A stretch of DNA of 64,000 nt from Riemerella anatipestifer_F (GCF_037861325.1 NZ_JAFELW010000002.1); one strand, 5' to 3'; numbered from the stretch's first letter, positions 28,093 through 37,552 are shown. A program made the numbers and translations. Notes: generated by a model not told the origin, from the letters alone.

Positions 28093-28133
28093 TTTTTTTA
28101 GAGAGGATTTAAGGCTTAAACCCTCTCTAAAAA
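28093..28133. terminator. Bidirectional intrinsic terminator
   Basis: A 12-base perfect inverted repeat (TTTTTAGAGAGG / CCTCTCTAAAAA, arms ending 28106 and starting 28122) lies between convergent genes. It contains the stop codon (TAG) of the minus-strand receptor and has A/T runs on both sides. Confidence 0.65.
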
Positions 28134-30208
28134 GTTACTGCTCCACTAGTCTGGTTATCTAGTTTCTTTTGTATTTGTAGTTTCTTCCCTAAAGAAAAAT
28201 CATAAGACGCTCCTAGCACAAACATATTTTTATTATCAAAAATCTGGGTTTTAGCCTCGCTCTGTACTGGGCTAAAATCTAATGCTTTCGTTTCATATTG
28301 TGCAGGCATTCCCATAAAATACATTCCTGTAGATAGTTTCCAATTTCCTAACTGATAAGACAAGGAAAAATGGTTAGAATTCTCGTTTTTGCTAAGAAAA
28401 GAACCACTGATCCTATACACAGGAACATTAAATTGATAAAACAAACTCCATTGTTTATACTTAGAAGTGAGTGTGAAATTATTCCGTACATAGCTTACCT
28501 TTGCCTTGTGCCCTTCCTGTGTTTCCATTAGCATAGAAGTAGGCTGTAGATATAGTCGTAACACTAATAAATCATTAGCAAAAGGTTTTACCGAACCTAT
28601 TATAGCTACTCCCGTTTCTCTATAAAATGGTATATTTTGGTAGTTAAGCACATATCCCCCAAGTCTAGAATTTTCTTGATAAAATTGAGCAAAATAATTT
28701 CTAACATTATTATAAAACCCTATAGTATTTAAATCAAAATATTTACTATTGAAAGAATAATTTAATTGGTTCCTAAATTGCCTTTGAGGTTTTAAATCTG
28801 GATTCCCTGAACGGAATAAATTAGGCATCGTTTGCTCTAAGTTAGGACTCATCATTTCTCCACTTGGATTTATATTTTTATAGCTGCTGAAGAAACGAAA
28901 AGATTGTTTATCCCCCAGAGCATAAGACAAAACTAACTTCGGAGTTAATGCCCAGTCATTAGTAAAACTAGTAGTTGTTTTATTCTGTATATTATTAGCT
29001 CCTATACCCAAACGATAGCCAAGTTTATCCCATTTCCCATTATACTCTGTATAAAAGTACTGTTCCAAATAGTTTACTTCAAATTGAGAAGCTCCTAGTA
29101 TATTATTAAGCTGATTATCCACATTAGTATTGGTTAAACGGTAACCATTCGTTAATTTACCTTTTTCAAACCTATGGCTGTGAGCAACCTCTCCTACAAC
29201 TCCTGTTTGTATTGAATTTAGTTTCATATCATTGAGGAAAACTTCAGTGTTACTAGAGGTGTTCCATTCTCTACGATATTGATTAGAATTGGTCTTATAA
29301 TAAGAGCCTACAAAGTTGAAAATCAGCTCATCTTTTTTACCTAAATTTTTAGAATAGTAAAGATCTATCGTAGGGCTTGTGTATTGCTCTGATGAATTAT
29401 CCTTAACTTGATGCCTGTTCATTATATTTGTCTGGGTAAACAGATTAGAAGACTCTCCTTCATTATGATAAGTGAATGGGAAAATACTAAACTTGGCTTG
29501 GAAAGTATATCTCTCTGGCTCTACACGGGTATAACGCAATGCTATATCCTGATTCGTATAGCCAAATGCATCTCTTCCTAGTATTTCAGAAGAATAATGT
29601 ATCCCATTGATATTATATGTCAGTATTTTTTTTGTTCTTCTATCATTATATTCCCTAATATTCAAGCTATACTCCAGTCCAAAATCATTTTTACCTTTGG
29701 TATAATTGGCATAGACCATTCCGTTCAAGAAACCCGTAGTAAGAGCGGAAGTAATATCTGCCCCGTAAGAGTAGCCTAATTCTGGATTTCTAGTAATCAT
29801 ATTTACAACCACATCGGCACGGTTTGCCCAACGAGCAGGAGGAATATCATAGTACTCCACTCGTACCACATTAGTTGGGGCAACACTCCTTATTTGGGCT
29901 TCGGTAGCTTCTATACCATTGATAAGGAACAAGGTTTTTCCTCCACGGATACTTTTGGTAGAATTATTTATAGGGTCGTGCACCAACTCTGGAAGTGTTA
30001 CCAACAAATCCTTAGCATTATTAGCTTTCTCCAGAGCTGCTTTATCAAAGGTATAGGCAGCGTGGTCATTATACTGCTTCTTGCGTTGAGATTTAATAAT
30101 AACTTCTTGAATTTCCTTAGCTTTTGCAACAGAATCTGTCTTGAGTTCTTGTGTAAAACCAAATGTACTTACAAATAATACACACGGCGTTATTAGTTTC
30201 TTTTTCAT
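28127..30208 (-). CDS. TonB-dependent/outer-membrane beta-barrel receptor
   Basis: This 693-residue outer-membrane protein has a signal peptide (MKKKLITPCVLFVSTFGFTQ) and an N-terminal plug (ANNAKDLLVTLPELVHD, FLINGIEATEAQIRSV). A long barrel of alternating strands follows, with repeated aromatic-rich segments. It resembles outer-membrane beta-barrel family 3 rather than classical SusC, and no SusD partner is nearby. The frame opens at 30331, but ATG 30208 is chosen because the signal peptide starts there and the 41 extra residues are basic and unlike a leader. The C-terminal residue is Phe, as expected for BAM substrates. The substrate is unknown. Confidence 0.88.
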   Translation of the reverse strand: MKKKLITPCVLFVSTFGFTQELKTDSVAKAKEIQEVIIKSQRKKQYNDHAAYTFDKAALEKANNAKDLLVTLPELVHDPINNSTKSIRGGKTLFLINGIEATEAQIRSVAPTNVVRVEYYDIPPARWANRADVVVNMITRNPELGYSYGADITSALTTGFLNGMVYANYTKGKNDFGLEYSLNIREYNDRRTKKILTYNINGIHYSSEILGRDAFGYTNQDIALRYTRVEPERYTFQAKFSIFPFTYHNEGESSNLFTQTNIMNRHQVKDNSSEQYTSPTIDLYYSKNLGKKDELIFNFVGSYYKTNSNQYRREWNTSSNTEVFLNDMKLNSIQTGVVGEVAHSHRFEKGKLTNGYRLTNTNVDNQLNNILGASQFEVNYLEQYFYTEYNGKWDKLGYRLGIGANNIQNKTTTSFTNDWALTPKLVLSYALGDKQSFRFFSSYKNINPSGEMMSPNLEQTMPNLFRSGNPDLKPQRQFRNQLNYSFNSKYFDLNTIGFYNNVRNYFAQFYQENSRLGGYVLNYQNIPFYRETGVAIIGSVKPFANDLLVLRLYLQPTSMLMETQEGHKAKVSYVRNNFTLTSKYKQWSLFYQFNVPVYRISGSFLSKNENSNHFSLSYQLGNWKLSTGMYFMGMPAQYETKALDFSPVQSEAKTQIFDNKNMFVLGASYDFSLGKKLQIQKKLDNQTSGAVTF

Positions 30209-30238
30209 TTTACTTTTTAATTTAAGAATACCTACTAT

Positions 30239-30266
30239 AATTTTTATTTTGACGAAAATAAAAATT
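30239..30266. repeat. Inverted repeat upstream of the receptor gene
   Basis: Two 12-base arms (30239-30250 and 30255-30266, AATTTTTATTTT type) are separated by GACG, 31-58 bases upstream of the receptor ATG. It could be an operator or a leader hairpin; low base complexity makes chance likely. Confidence 0.35.
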
Positions 30267-30448
30267 TTTTTTAAATGATTTAAAAAGGATTTCCGTAGAG
30301 AAAAAAGTCCATTTAATAAATTTATAATCATTAAAATCCTATCTTTGCTTAAGATTTTTTAAATTAAAAACTTTAGAACCTTGCTATAATAGCATCTCTC
30401 CTAAGGCCAATTTGGAATTATTTATTAACCTAAAAAAAAATAAAAACA

Positions 30449-30733
30449 ATGTCAAACAACACAACAACCCACAACATAGAAGTAGAAAACATAAAATGTG
30501 GCGGCTGTATGAACAGTATTAAAAAAGCCATTCTTAAAATGGAAAATGTAGAAACCATTACCATAGATAAAGATACCGAAACGGTTACGGTTACAGGAGC
30601 AATAGACCGTACATCTCTTGTTGATAAATTGTCTAGTTTAGGCTATCCTGAAAAAGGGAATAATACTATACTAAAGAAAGCCAAATCTTTTGTAAGCTGT
30701 GCCGTTGGTAGAATGAGCGACCCTGTAGAGTAA
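30449..30733 (+). CDS. Heavy-metal-associated (HMA) domain metallochaperone
   Basis: This 94-residue protein has an HMA domain at about 7-70. Its metal-binding motif is KCGGCMNSI (CxxC), followed by VETITIDKDTETVTVTG as in CopZ/Atx1-type ferredoxin-like folds. The CxxC is preceded by Lys rather than the usual Met-x, and Lys/Gly/Gly residues flank it, so the preferred ion (Cu, Zn or another) is uncertain. A second pair-forming Cys lies in SFVSCAVGR near residue 83. It is followed after three bases by a small membrane protein, likely a functional partner. Confidence 0.85.
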   Translation: MSNNTTTHNIEVENIKCGGCMNSIKKAILKMENVETITIDKDTETVTVTGAIDRTSLVDKLSSLGYPEKGNNTILKKAKSFVSCAVGRMSDPVE

Positions 30734-30736
30734 GAA

Positions 30737-30925
30737 ATGATAGATTTTATTAAAAAGCATAAGCTAAGCATTATAGGAGCAATAATAGGTGCCGTAGGTG
30801 GCTATCTGTATTGGAAGTTTGTAGGCTGTAGTACTGGCACTTGTGCTATTACCTCTAAGCCTATCAACAGTACACTCTATGGAGGAGTAGTGGGAGCTTT
30901 ATTTCTATCTCTATTCAAAAAATAA
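30737..30925 (+). CDS. Small DUF6132-like membrane protein (62 aa)
   Basis: This 62-residue protein has two hydrophobic segments (about 12-29 and 46-60) around a short loop with two Cys (GCSTGTCAITSKPINSTLYGG). It fits the small DUF6132 family of Bacteroidetes, often annotated near metal or sulfur genes. The CxxxxC loop close to the membrane could bind a metal or carry sulfur (inference). It is cotranscribed with the HMA chaperone, three bases apart. Confidence 0.75.
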   Translation: MIDFIKKHKLSIIGAIIGAVGGYLYWKFVGCSTGTCAITSKPINSTLYGGVVGALFLSLFKK

Positions 30926-30974
30926 ATCCATATTAACTTAAACCTTGAAATCTCTAAACAAGATTTACAAGGCT

Positions 30975-31568
30975 TTATTTTATTAAGTCTATTGAAAACA
31001 TCGGGGATATTTCAAAACAATTCATAGCGTTAATTATTTTAAAATAAGAATATTCTGATAGATTATTTAAAGTTATTTCTACCTCTTTAAGCTGTTTTTT
31101 TTGAAGTAAATTTTGTCTCTGAACACCATTCAATAAGTAAGATTTTGGAGTAAACCATTCCCCATTTTTAAGGAAAATAAGATTGGAAAAGGTAGTATCT
31201 GTAATATATCCTTTTTGAGTAATAATCACCTCCGATGCATTAGAATTTTCCTTTAATTGATTTAAGCTTCTCCTATCTTTATATTTAAGACTATAATCTA
31301 TCTCAGGAGCTTCTACTATTTCAAAAGAGCTAAGTATAGGCGATTGATAAAGAAGACATTCTATCTCGTAATTACCTTCTAAATCATAAACCACTCTTAT
31401 TTTATGTTTCTGGGGAGTTCTAATCTCTACACTTCTAAGAATTTCTCTCAAATCAACAGCCGAACTTCTATTAAACTTCTGAAAAGAACTATCTACTCTT
31501 TTTTGGTGTAAATCAACTAGATAAAACTTACCGTATTCCCAACAAATACTTTCAATAAATTGGCACAT
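30975..31568 (-). CDS. pabC: Class IV aminotransferase, probable 4-amino-4-deoxychorismate lyase
   Basis: PabC splits aminodeoxychorismate into p-aminobenzoate and pyruvate for folate synthesis, using PLP. The 197-residue product is short for the fold (about 250-270). It keeps the core: a Lys-containing YKDRRSLNQLKE segment, EVIITQKGYITDTTFSNLIFLKNGEWFTP (the ExxxxxxGxxTE.xxSNI-like stretch), and NGVQRQNLL. It overlaps the chorismate-binding gene by 17 bases on the same strand, which supports the pab assignment. A branched-chain aminotransferase is less likely, given the size and neighbour. Confidence 0.8.
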   Translation of the reverse strand: MCQFIESICWEYGKFYLVDLHQKRVDSSFQKFNRSSAVDLREILRSVEIRTPQKHKIRVVYDLEGNYEIECLLYQSPILSSFEIVEAPEIDYSLKYKDRRSLNQLKENSNASEVIITQKGYITDTTFSNLIFLKNGEWFTPKSYLLNGVQRQNLLQKKQLKEVEITLNNLSEYSYFKIINAMNCFEISPMFSIDLIK

Positions 31569-32529
31569 AAATTTTGTTTTTCATTTCTTGATACTCATCA
31601 TCGGGATTGCTTAAGTGAGTAATACCTCCGCCACTCTTAAAAAATAAAGTTTCTCCTTCCGCTTCTATAAATCTTATCATCACGCAAGAGTCCAAATCCT
31701 TCCCATCAAACCAACCACAGACACCTGTATAGAAACCTCTATTGTAACCTTCTGCCTCTAATATAATTGCTTTTGTTTTAGGCTTTGGAGCTCCTAGTAT
31801 AGAGCCCGCTGGAAGCAATTTATGCATTAAACTTCCTATTTTATTTCTAAATTGAGGTTTTAGCACACCTTCTATCTCGGAACTCATTGCATATAAATCT
31901 CGCTGTTGAGTTTTAATAAAATCAATTCGCTGAAAGAATCTAACTTTAACATTATCAGCTACTTGACTTAGGTCATTTCTAAGTAAATCTACCACCGTGT
32001 AATGCTCCGCCTTTTCCTTTACATCGTTTTTTAAAATCTCTGTAGCATTTTCTAAAGAAGCATCTATCGTCCCTTTCATTGGGTGAGTGGCTATTTTATT
32101 ATTTTTTATCTCCACAAAAGTTTCAGGAGAAAAACAAACAAATTGGTTGGGATAAAATATTTTATATTTAGCATTAGAGAAATAGAAAATATCTTCCAAC
32201 GAAAGATTAGTTTTTATCTTGGTTTTTCTAGTATAATTAGTTAAATAAGAATCACCTTTTTTTAGATGTTTTTGTACTATATGAAAACCTTTAAGATACT
32301 CTTCTTTCGTTTCTGGAAATACTTCCCAATCGTAACTATGAGGCTTTGGAATGTCGGGAGTTGAGTTTATTTTAAAGTTTGGAAAATCTACTTTAAGCCC
32401 TGATTGTTCCAAATTTTCTAAAGTAAATACTTCTATTTTAGTCATCATAAAATCTATGATGAAAAGAAACGGAACACCCTCCAAAGAGAGCTTATCCATC
32501 AAAGCGAACTGATTTTCTGTAGAAAACAT
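31552..32529 (-). CDS. pabB: Aminodeoxychorismate synthase component I (chorismate-binding)
   Basis: PabB converts chorismate to 4-amino-4-deoxychorismate with ammonia from a glutamine amidotransferase. The 325-residue product is essentially the chorismate-binding domain alone: HPMKGTIDA at about 144-152, HYTVVDLLRNDLSQVA, LLPAGSILGAPKPKTKAIILEAE, GFYTGVCGWFDG and FFKSGGGITHLSNPDDEYQEM. The N-terminal anthranilate-synthase-type domain is much reduced. No amidotransferase (pabA) is in the window. Coupling to pabC by overlap argues against an isochorismate or anthranilate synthase. Confidence 0.88.
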   Translation of the reverse strand: MFSTENQFALMDKLSLEGVPFLFIIDFMMTKIEVFTLENLEQSGLKVDFPNFKINSTPDIPKPHSYDWEVFPETKEEYLKGFHIVQKHLKKGDSYLTNYTRKTKIKTNLSLEDIFYFSNAKYKIFYPNQFVCFSPETFVEIKNNKIATHPMKGTIDASLENATEILKNDVKEKAEHYTVVDLLRNDLSQVADNVKVRFFQRIDFIKTQQRDLYAMSSEIEGVLKPQFRNKIGSLMHKLLPAGSILGAPKPKTKAIILEAEGYNRGFYTGVCGWFDGKDLDSCVMIRFIEAEGETLFFKSGGGITHLSNPDDEYQEMKNKIYVPIY

Positions 32530-32573
32530 TTGGCAAAAATAAAGAATGCTTATTTTTGTGCAAAATAAATTAT

Positions 32574-33314
32574 ATGAGTTCCAGTCCAGAGTTTAATAAA
32601 GTTAATAACATCAGCCAGATTTTACAGGATGCTTTTGGCTATTGGCAAAAAACCATAAGCTTCCAAATACTATTTTCTGTTTTGTATTTTGGGCTACTGA
32701 TGACTTTCGCTGTTGGACTTTTCAACTACTTTGGCTTGGAGACCGAAATGGAATCTTTCCGAAAGTTATTTTCTGGAAATTACACTATAATTTCCCAAAC
32801 TCTAACAGAGCTGATGGAGAATACTTCTTTCCAGCATTTTGTATTTTCTATAATAATCGTAAAATCATTATTATATCCTTTGAATATAGGTTTTTACGAA
32901 ATTTATAAAAAGATTGATTTAGGAGAAATCCCTTCTACATCGGATTTAATTATCGGCTATAATGGCTATTTTTTCCTTAGATTTTTTGGCTATCATCTAT
33001 TTTGGTCTATGATTTATTCTTACGCAGGAATGCTTCAGCCTTTACCTATACTTTGGGTATTTCTTACGCTATTTGCAGCTCCTCTGATGTATTTTCTAAG
33101 GGCAGGTATTTTTACTAGTATTCATCTTAATTTTATGGCTTTGAAAGCTAATTTTACTACTATATTTGTAGGAGCTTTAGTTGCATTTATATTTAGCTAC
33201 TCAGGGTTTCTCGCATTAGGTATCGGAGGCTTATTAACCTTCCCTTTTTGGAATGCGATGATTTATACTCTATATAAACAGATATTTAAAATTAAAGTAA
33301 TACATCAATCATAA
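32574..33314 (+). CDS. Hypothetical integral membrane protein (246 aa)
   Basis: No family is recognised. The protein begins MSSSPEFNKVNNISQILQDAFGYWQKT and has about five to six hydrophobic helices (ILFSVLYFGLLMTFAVGLF; FVFSIIIVKSLLYPLNIGF; HLFWSMIYSYAGM; FTTIFVGALVAFIFSYSGFLAL). The layout resembles glycerophosphoryl-diester/DUF975-like membrane proteins that span the inner membrane. A TTG-initiated form from 32556 is possible, but ATG 32574 is preferred. It is divergent from pabB and 22 bases upstream of an AI-2E-family gene, probably one operon. Confidence 0.7.
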   Translation: MSSSPEFNKVNNISQILQDAFGYWQKTISFQILFSVLYFGLLMTFAVGLFNYFGLETEMESFRKLFSGNYTIISQTLTELMENTSFQHFVFSIIIVKSLLYPLNIGFYEIYKKIDLGEIPSTSDLIIGYNGYFFLRFFGYHLFWSMIYSYAGMLQPLPILWVFLTLFAAPLMYFLRAGIFTSIHLNFMALKANFTTIFVGALVAFIFSYSGFLALGIGGLLTFPFWNAMIYTLYKQIFKIKVIHQS

Positions 33315-33336
33315 CTAATTATATAAATAAAAATCA

Positions 33337-34464
33337 ATGAGTAACAATAAATATAATGATGCTATAAGCAATACTAAAATTAAGCAAATAGCTCTTATCA
33401 TAGTTATAGTAACATTATTCTTGCTGATGGCCTATCAGCTAGCTATGTTTATTCCTTCGTTACTGGGAGCTATAACGCTTTATGTGATTTCAAGAAAATA
33501 CAACCTCTACCTCATAGAAAAAAGAAATTGGAAGCCTTGGATTTCTGCCTTAGTTATTATGCTAGCTACGGTAGTTATCCTTATTTTACCACTCTATTTT
33601 TTAATTGATACTCTTATAGAAAAATTAGGCAATGCCCAAGCCTATATGGATAAGTTTAATGATTTTCTAGATAAAATACACTCTTATATTCTTTCTGAAG
33701 TACAAATAGACATTTTAAGTAAAGAAAACCTAGATAAGGTAAAAGAAACCGCAGGACAATTATCTACCTTCATTCTAAGTAGCACACTTAATACGGTTAC
33801 CATTATTGCCTCTACTTATTTTCTTCTCTATTTTATGTTAGTAAAACCTAGAGTTTTTGAGCGTATTTTAACCAATGCTGCCCCTTTAAAGAAAACCAAT
33901 GTTAACCTCATCAGCGAAAAAATAAGAAAAATGATTATTGCCAACGCTATAGGAATTCCTGTTGTAGCTTTTGGGCAAGGTCTTGCAGCTCTAGTAGGCT
34001 ATCTCATCTTTGGAGCCCCTAGCGTTATGCTTTTATTCGCCCTTACAACTATTGCCTCTATGATACCCATTGTTGGAGGTGCTATTATTTATGTTCCCGT
34101 AGCTATATTTATGGTAGCCGAAGGTAATACAATTCCTGGTATAGGACTAGCCATATACTGTCTTGTTGTAGTAGGACTTATAGATAATGTATTAAGGTTT
34201 ACATTACTCAAAAAGCTAGAAGATATACACCCTCTTAATACAGTATTTGGAATCATTTTAGGAATGAATCTTTTTGGCTTTATGGGATTGGTATTTGGAC
34301 CTATTTTAGTCTCTGTAACTTTACTTCTAATACAAATATATAGAGACGAATTTTCTGATGAAGACAATGTAGTTATTGCTTCCGATGAAGAAGCTCTCGC
34401 AGGTATAGCTACTACAGAAGATGTTGAAGAAAATAACACAAACTCTACCACTAATGAACCCTGA
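33337..34464 (+). CDS. AI-2E family transporter
   Basis: This 375-residue inner-membrane protein has about eight hydrophobic segments and the family layout. An N-terminal pair of helices is followed by a long amphipathic region (DTLIEKLGNAQAYMDKFNDFLDKIH) and then the conserved C-terminal half with GQGLAALVGYLIFGAP, IPIVGGAIIYVPVAI and HPLNTVFGIILGMNLFGFMGLVFGPILVSV. The family includes TqsA and Na+/H+ antiporters, so the substrate is open. The tail is acidic and hydrophilic. Its 3' end overlaps the next gene by 11 bases. Confidence 0.9.
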   Translation: MSNNKYNDAISNTKIKQIALIIVIVTLFLLMAYQLAMFIPSLLGAITLYVISRKYNLYLIEKRNWKPWISALVIMLATVVILILPLYFLIDTLIEKLGNAQAYMDKFNDFLDKIHSYILSEVQIDILSKENLDKVKETAGQLSTFILSSTLNTVTIIASTYFLLYFMLVKPRVFERILTNAAPLKKTNVNLISEKIRKMIIANAIGIPVVAFGQGLAALVGYLIFGAPSVMLLFALTTIASMIPIVGGAIIYVPVAIFMVAEGNTIPGIGLAIYCLVVVGLIDNVLRFTLLKKLEDIHPLNTVFGIILGMNLFGFMGLVFGPILVSVTLLLIQIYRDEFSDEDNVVIASDEEALAGIATTEDVEENNTNSTTNEP

Positions 34465-34672
34465 AATTCTGAGGGAAATATGCCTTACTAAAATGCCTTT
34501 TGGTAAATATAAAAACTACATCTTGGCAGACCTTCCTGTAGCCTATTTAGAGTGGTTTATGAGAAATGGTGGTTTTCCTAAGAATAAATTAGGAATGCAA
34601 CTAGCTACCGTTTATGAAATTAAAATCAATGGATTAGAAGAACTACTAAAACCAATAAGAAAGAGCCTCTAG
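34454..34672 (+). CDS. DUF3820 family protein (72 aa)
   Basis: This small cytoplasmic protein of the DUF3820 family has an unknown role. The core MPFGKYKNYILADLPVAYLEWFMRNGGFP is typical, and relatives show similarity to a nuclease-associated module. The ATG at 34454 is chosen over an upstream ATG at 34421: it gives MNPEILREICLTKMPFGKYK and overlaps the transporter gene by only 11 bases. Its last four bases overlap the end of the convergent TPR gene. Confidence 0.8.
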   Translation: MNPEILREICLTKMPFGKYKNYILADLPVAYLEWFMRNGGFPKNKLGMQLATVYEIKINGLEELLKPIRKSL

Positions 34673-36048
34673 CTTTCTTTCTTATTGGCTTTTACCCTTT
34701 TTACCTCATCTCGGATAAAAGGGTATTTCTGTAACATATCTTGTGCTAAACTAGGCTCCATTACTAAAGCCGTGGCTAGATACTCCCTAGCATCTTCCTC
34801 TTTACCAAGATTAAACAGCACATTACTCATTTGATAGTAAAACTCGGCTCTATCTTTGTGCAAAGAGATAGCTTTCTGTAAGATTTCTAAAGCCTTATTA
34901 TACTGTCCTACCAACATCAGCACTTCGGTATAGGCATACCAATTATAAAATCTATTAGGTTCTGCCTCTACCATTTTTTCTAAACATGGTAAACTTTCTT
35001 CAAAAAGCTCCGAATCTATATACAAAAATGCCAACCTTTTCTGATAATCTACATTGGTTTCATTAAGAACGGTCGCCTCTTTAGCGAAGTGAAGAGCCTC
35101 TCTCATCTGTCCCATTTCTTCATATAAGAAAGATTGCTCCATCATAGAAAGGTAAAACTGAGGGTCTTCTACTAAAGATTTCTGAAAAGCTTTTAAAGCT
35201 AATAAAGGCTTTTTATTTTCCTTATGACACAAGCCTATTTTGTAGTAAGTATACGCCTTAGTATATTCTAACTCTAGCATTTCTTCATATACCTCCACGG
35301 CTTTATCCCACTCTTGCATCGCCTCATAACAGGCAGCTTTATTGGCATAAACCCCAACAGAATTAGAGTTAATGGCTAAAAGATAATCAAATCCTCGTAT
35401 GGCTTCTTCGTAGTTTTTTCTATTGAAATAAAACTGACCATACTCAAACCAAGCCGTCTCCGAAAAAGGAAATTCTTCTATGTAATGATTAAGAAATTTT
35501 ATAGCATCATCATTTTTATTTAGCTTATAAAAACAAATCATTACATTTTCTAAAGCATAGTCGTCATAAGGGTCGTGGTTAAGAGCTTTTTTATAATGTA
35601 TTAAAGCATTAGAAGGATCCTCTAAATTCACATATTCATCAGCGATGAAATTATGCAGAAAATTCTCCTCTTCATTCAGCGTTAAAGCCTTAAGACAGTA
35701 ATCTATCGCCCTTCTAGGATTACCTAGATTAGAATAATATTTAGCACAACAAACTAGAAAATCTGTATTTTCTAAAGATGCCTCCCTTAGCTCGTTAATA
35801 AGCTCTTTAGCTTCTCTATACTGCTGTAATTCTAAAAGAACTTCTAGTTTTTTAGTTTTAATATCTAATGAATTAGGATGAAGTTTTAATGCAAAATTAA
35901 CGGCAAGTTCGGCATAGGTAGTATCACCCAACTCCAAATAGTGGATGATGATTTCCTCCAAATCATCCGTATCGAAATAGCGTTCCTCGTTATTTTCTAT
36001 CATTTCTTCGAACTGCTTTGCCAGTTCATTTTCAAAAAACTCTTCCAA
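34669..36048 (-). CDS. Tetratricopeptide repeat protein
   Basis: This 459-residue cytoplasmic protein consists almost wholly of TPR helical pairs, roughly ten to twelve repeats from residue 30 onward (for example NPRRAIDYCLKALTLNEEEN, DPSNALIHYKKALNHDPYDD, NYEEAIRGFDYLLAINSNS, EWDKAVEVYEEMLELEYTKA). It has no signal peptide, and the N-terminus is acidic. Such proteins are scaffolds; the partner is unknown. It lies 78 bases after glmM on the same strand and could be cotranscribed. Confidence 0.9.
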   Translation of the reverse strand: MEEFFENELAKQFEEMIENNEERYFDTDDLEEIIIHYLELGDTTYAELAVNFALKLHPNSLDIKTKKLEVLLELQQYREAKELINELREASLENTDFLVCCAKYYSNLGNPRRAIDYCLKALTLNEEENFLHNFIADEYVNLEDPSNALIHYKKALNHDPYDDYALENVMICFYKLNKNDDAIKFLNHYIEEFPFSETAWFEYGQFYFNRKNYEEAIRGFDYLLAINSNSVGVYANKAACYEAMQEWDKAVEVYEEMLELEYTKAYTYYKIGLCHKENKKPLLALKAFQKSLVEDPQFYLSMMEQSFLYEEMGQMREALHFAKEATVLNETNVDYQKRLAFLYIDSELFEESLPCLEKMVEAEPNRFYNWYAYTEVLMLVGQYNKALEILQKAISLHKDRAEFYYQMSNVLFNLGKEEDAREYLATALVMEPSLAQDMLQKYPFIRDEVKRVKANKKES

Positions 36049-36126
36049 ATTAATTTAAAACTTTGTTGTTTTCCTTATCAAAAAGAATGCTAAACCAATA
36101 GATAATTTAACTTTATTTAATCTTCT

Positions 36127-37509
36127 TTATATCAAACCTTTAATCTCCTCTATAATTCTATCAGCTAATTCATCTGCTTCTTGTTGAGATTGAGCTTCTG
36201 TATAGATTCTAATGATAGGCTCTGTATTAGATTTTCTTAAGTGTACCCAATTATTAGGAAAATCTATTTTAACACCATCTACAGTGGATATTTCTTCATT
36301 TTTATAACGCTCCGTCATTTGTTCCAAAAGAGCATCTACATTGATATCTGGTGTAAGTTCTATCTTCTTTTTACCCATAAAATAGGCAGGATAGGTTTGT
36401 CTAAGCTCAGATACTGTTTTATTCTCTTTAGCTAAGTGAGTTAAAAATAAAGCTACTCCTACCAAAGAATCTCTACCGTAATGCAAATCTGGATAGATAA
36501 TTCCGCCATTACCTTCTCCTCCTATTACTGCATTTTTCTCTTTCATCAAAGTAACTACATTAACCTCTCCTACAGCACTTGCAAAATAAGAAGAGTCTAA
36601 ACTTTGAGCCACATCTCTCAATGCACGGCTAGAAGAAAGGTTAGAAATAGCTGCTCCTTTTTTATGTCTCAAAAGATAGTCTGCCACTGCTACTAGCGTG
36701 TATTCTTCTCCAAACATTTCTCCTTTCTCGTCTATAAGAGCCAATCTATCTACATCTGGGTCAACTACAATTCCTAAATCTGCTCCTTCCTTTTTTACCA
36801 ATTCGCATATATCGGTAAGGTGTTCTTTTAAAGGTTCTGGATTATGAGGAAAATGCCCATTAGGTTCACAATAGAGTTTTACAACTTCGCAACCCAACTC
36901 CTCTAAAAGAAGCGGAATAGCTATTCCGCCCGTAGAATTAACGGCATCTAAAACTACTTTAAACTTCTTAGCTTTAACTGCTTGTGCATCTACCATTGGT
37001 AGTGCTAATATTTTTTTGATGTGAATATCAAACGCGTCATCACGAGTTTCATAGCTTCCTAAACTATCCACATCAGCATAATTGAAATCTTCTCTTTCTG
37101 CTATCGAAAGTACCTCAGCTCCATCTTTACCACTAATGAACTCTCCCTTTTCATTAAGTAATTTAAGGGCATTCCATTGTTTTGGATTATGGGAAGCGGT
37201 AAGAATAATACCTCCATCTGCATTCAGCTCTGGCACCATAACCTCCACTGTAGGCGTGGTAGAAAGTCCTAAATCTACAACATGAATCCCCAACCCTTGT
37301 AAAGTGGCTGTAACTAAAGAGGATACCATACCTCCAGAAATCCTAGCATCTCGACCTAAGACTAAGGTTAAGTCTTTTTTCTGTTTCGTATTCTGAAGCC
37401 AAGTTCCAAAAGCGGAAGTGAACTTTACAACATCTAGCGGCGTTAAGTTTTCATCTACTTTTCCGCCAATTGTACCTCTAATTCCTGATATAGATTTTAT
37501 AAGTGCCAT
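36127..37509 (-). CDS. glmM: Phosphoglucosamine mutase GlmM (alpha-D-phosphohexomutase)
   Basis: GlmM interconverts glucosamine-6-phosphate and glucosamine-1-phosphate for UDP-GlcNAc. The 460-residue product has four-domain phosphohexomutase motifs: catalytic Ser106 in TASHNPKQWNALK, the metal loop DPDVDRLALID near 240-250, the sugar loop GEGNGG, and the C-terminal phosphate loop RKSNTEPIIRIYTEA. Phosphomannomutase or phosphoglucomutase activity is possible, because the sugar loop is not decisive. The GlmM call agrees with flavobacterial orthologues. Confidence 0.88.
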   Translation of the reverse strand: MALIKSISGIRGTIGGKVDENLTPLDVVKFTSAFGTWLQNTKQKKDLTLVLGRDARISGGMVSSLVTATLQGLGIHVVDLGLSTTPTVEVMVPELNADGGIILTASHNPKQWNALKLLNEKGEFISGKDGAEVLSIAEREDFNYADVDSLGSYETRDDAFDIHIKKILALPMVDAQAVKAKKFKVVLDAVNSTGGIAIPLLLEELGCEVVKLYCEPNGHFPHNPEPLKEHLTDICELVKKEGADLGIVVDPDVDRLALIDEKGEMFGEEYTLVAVADYLLRHKKGAAISNLSSSRALRDVAQSLDSSYFASAVGEVNVVTLMKEKNAVIGGEGNGGIIYPDLHYGRDSLVGVALFLTHLAKENKTVSELRQTYPAYFMGKKKIELTPDINVDALLEQMTERYKNEEISTVDGVKIDFPNNWVHLRKSNTEPIIRIYTEAQSQQEADELADRIIEEIKGLI

Positions 37510-37552
37510 AGCCTAAATTTTATACCTGCAAAGATAATAAAAATATTAAGCC

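Noticed and set aside
30209..30331. A 41-residue extension of the receptor at 28127-30208
   Set aside because: It is basic and hydrophobic with no family likeness, and it lies upstream of a clean signal peptide.
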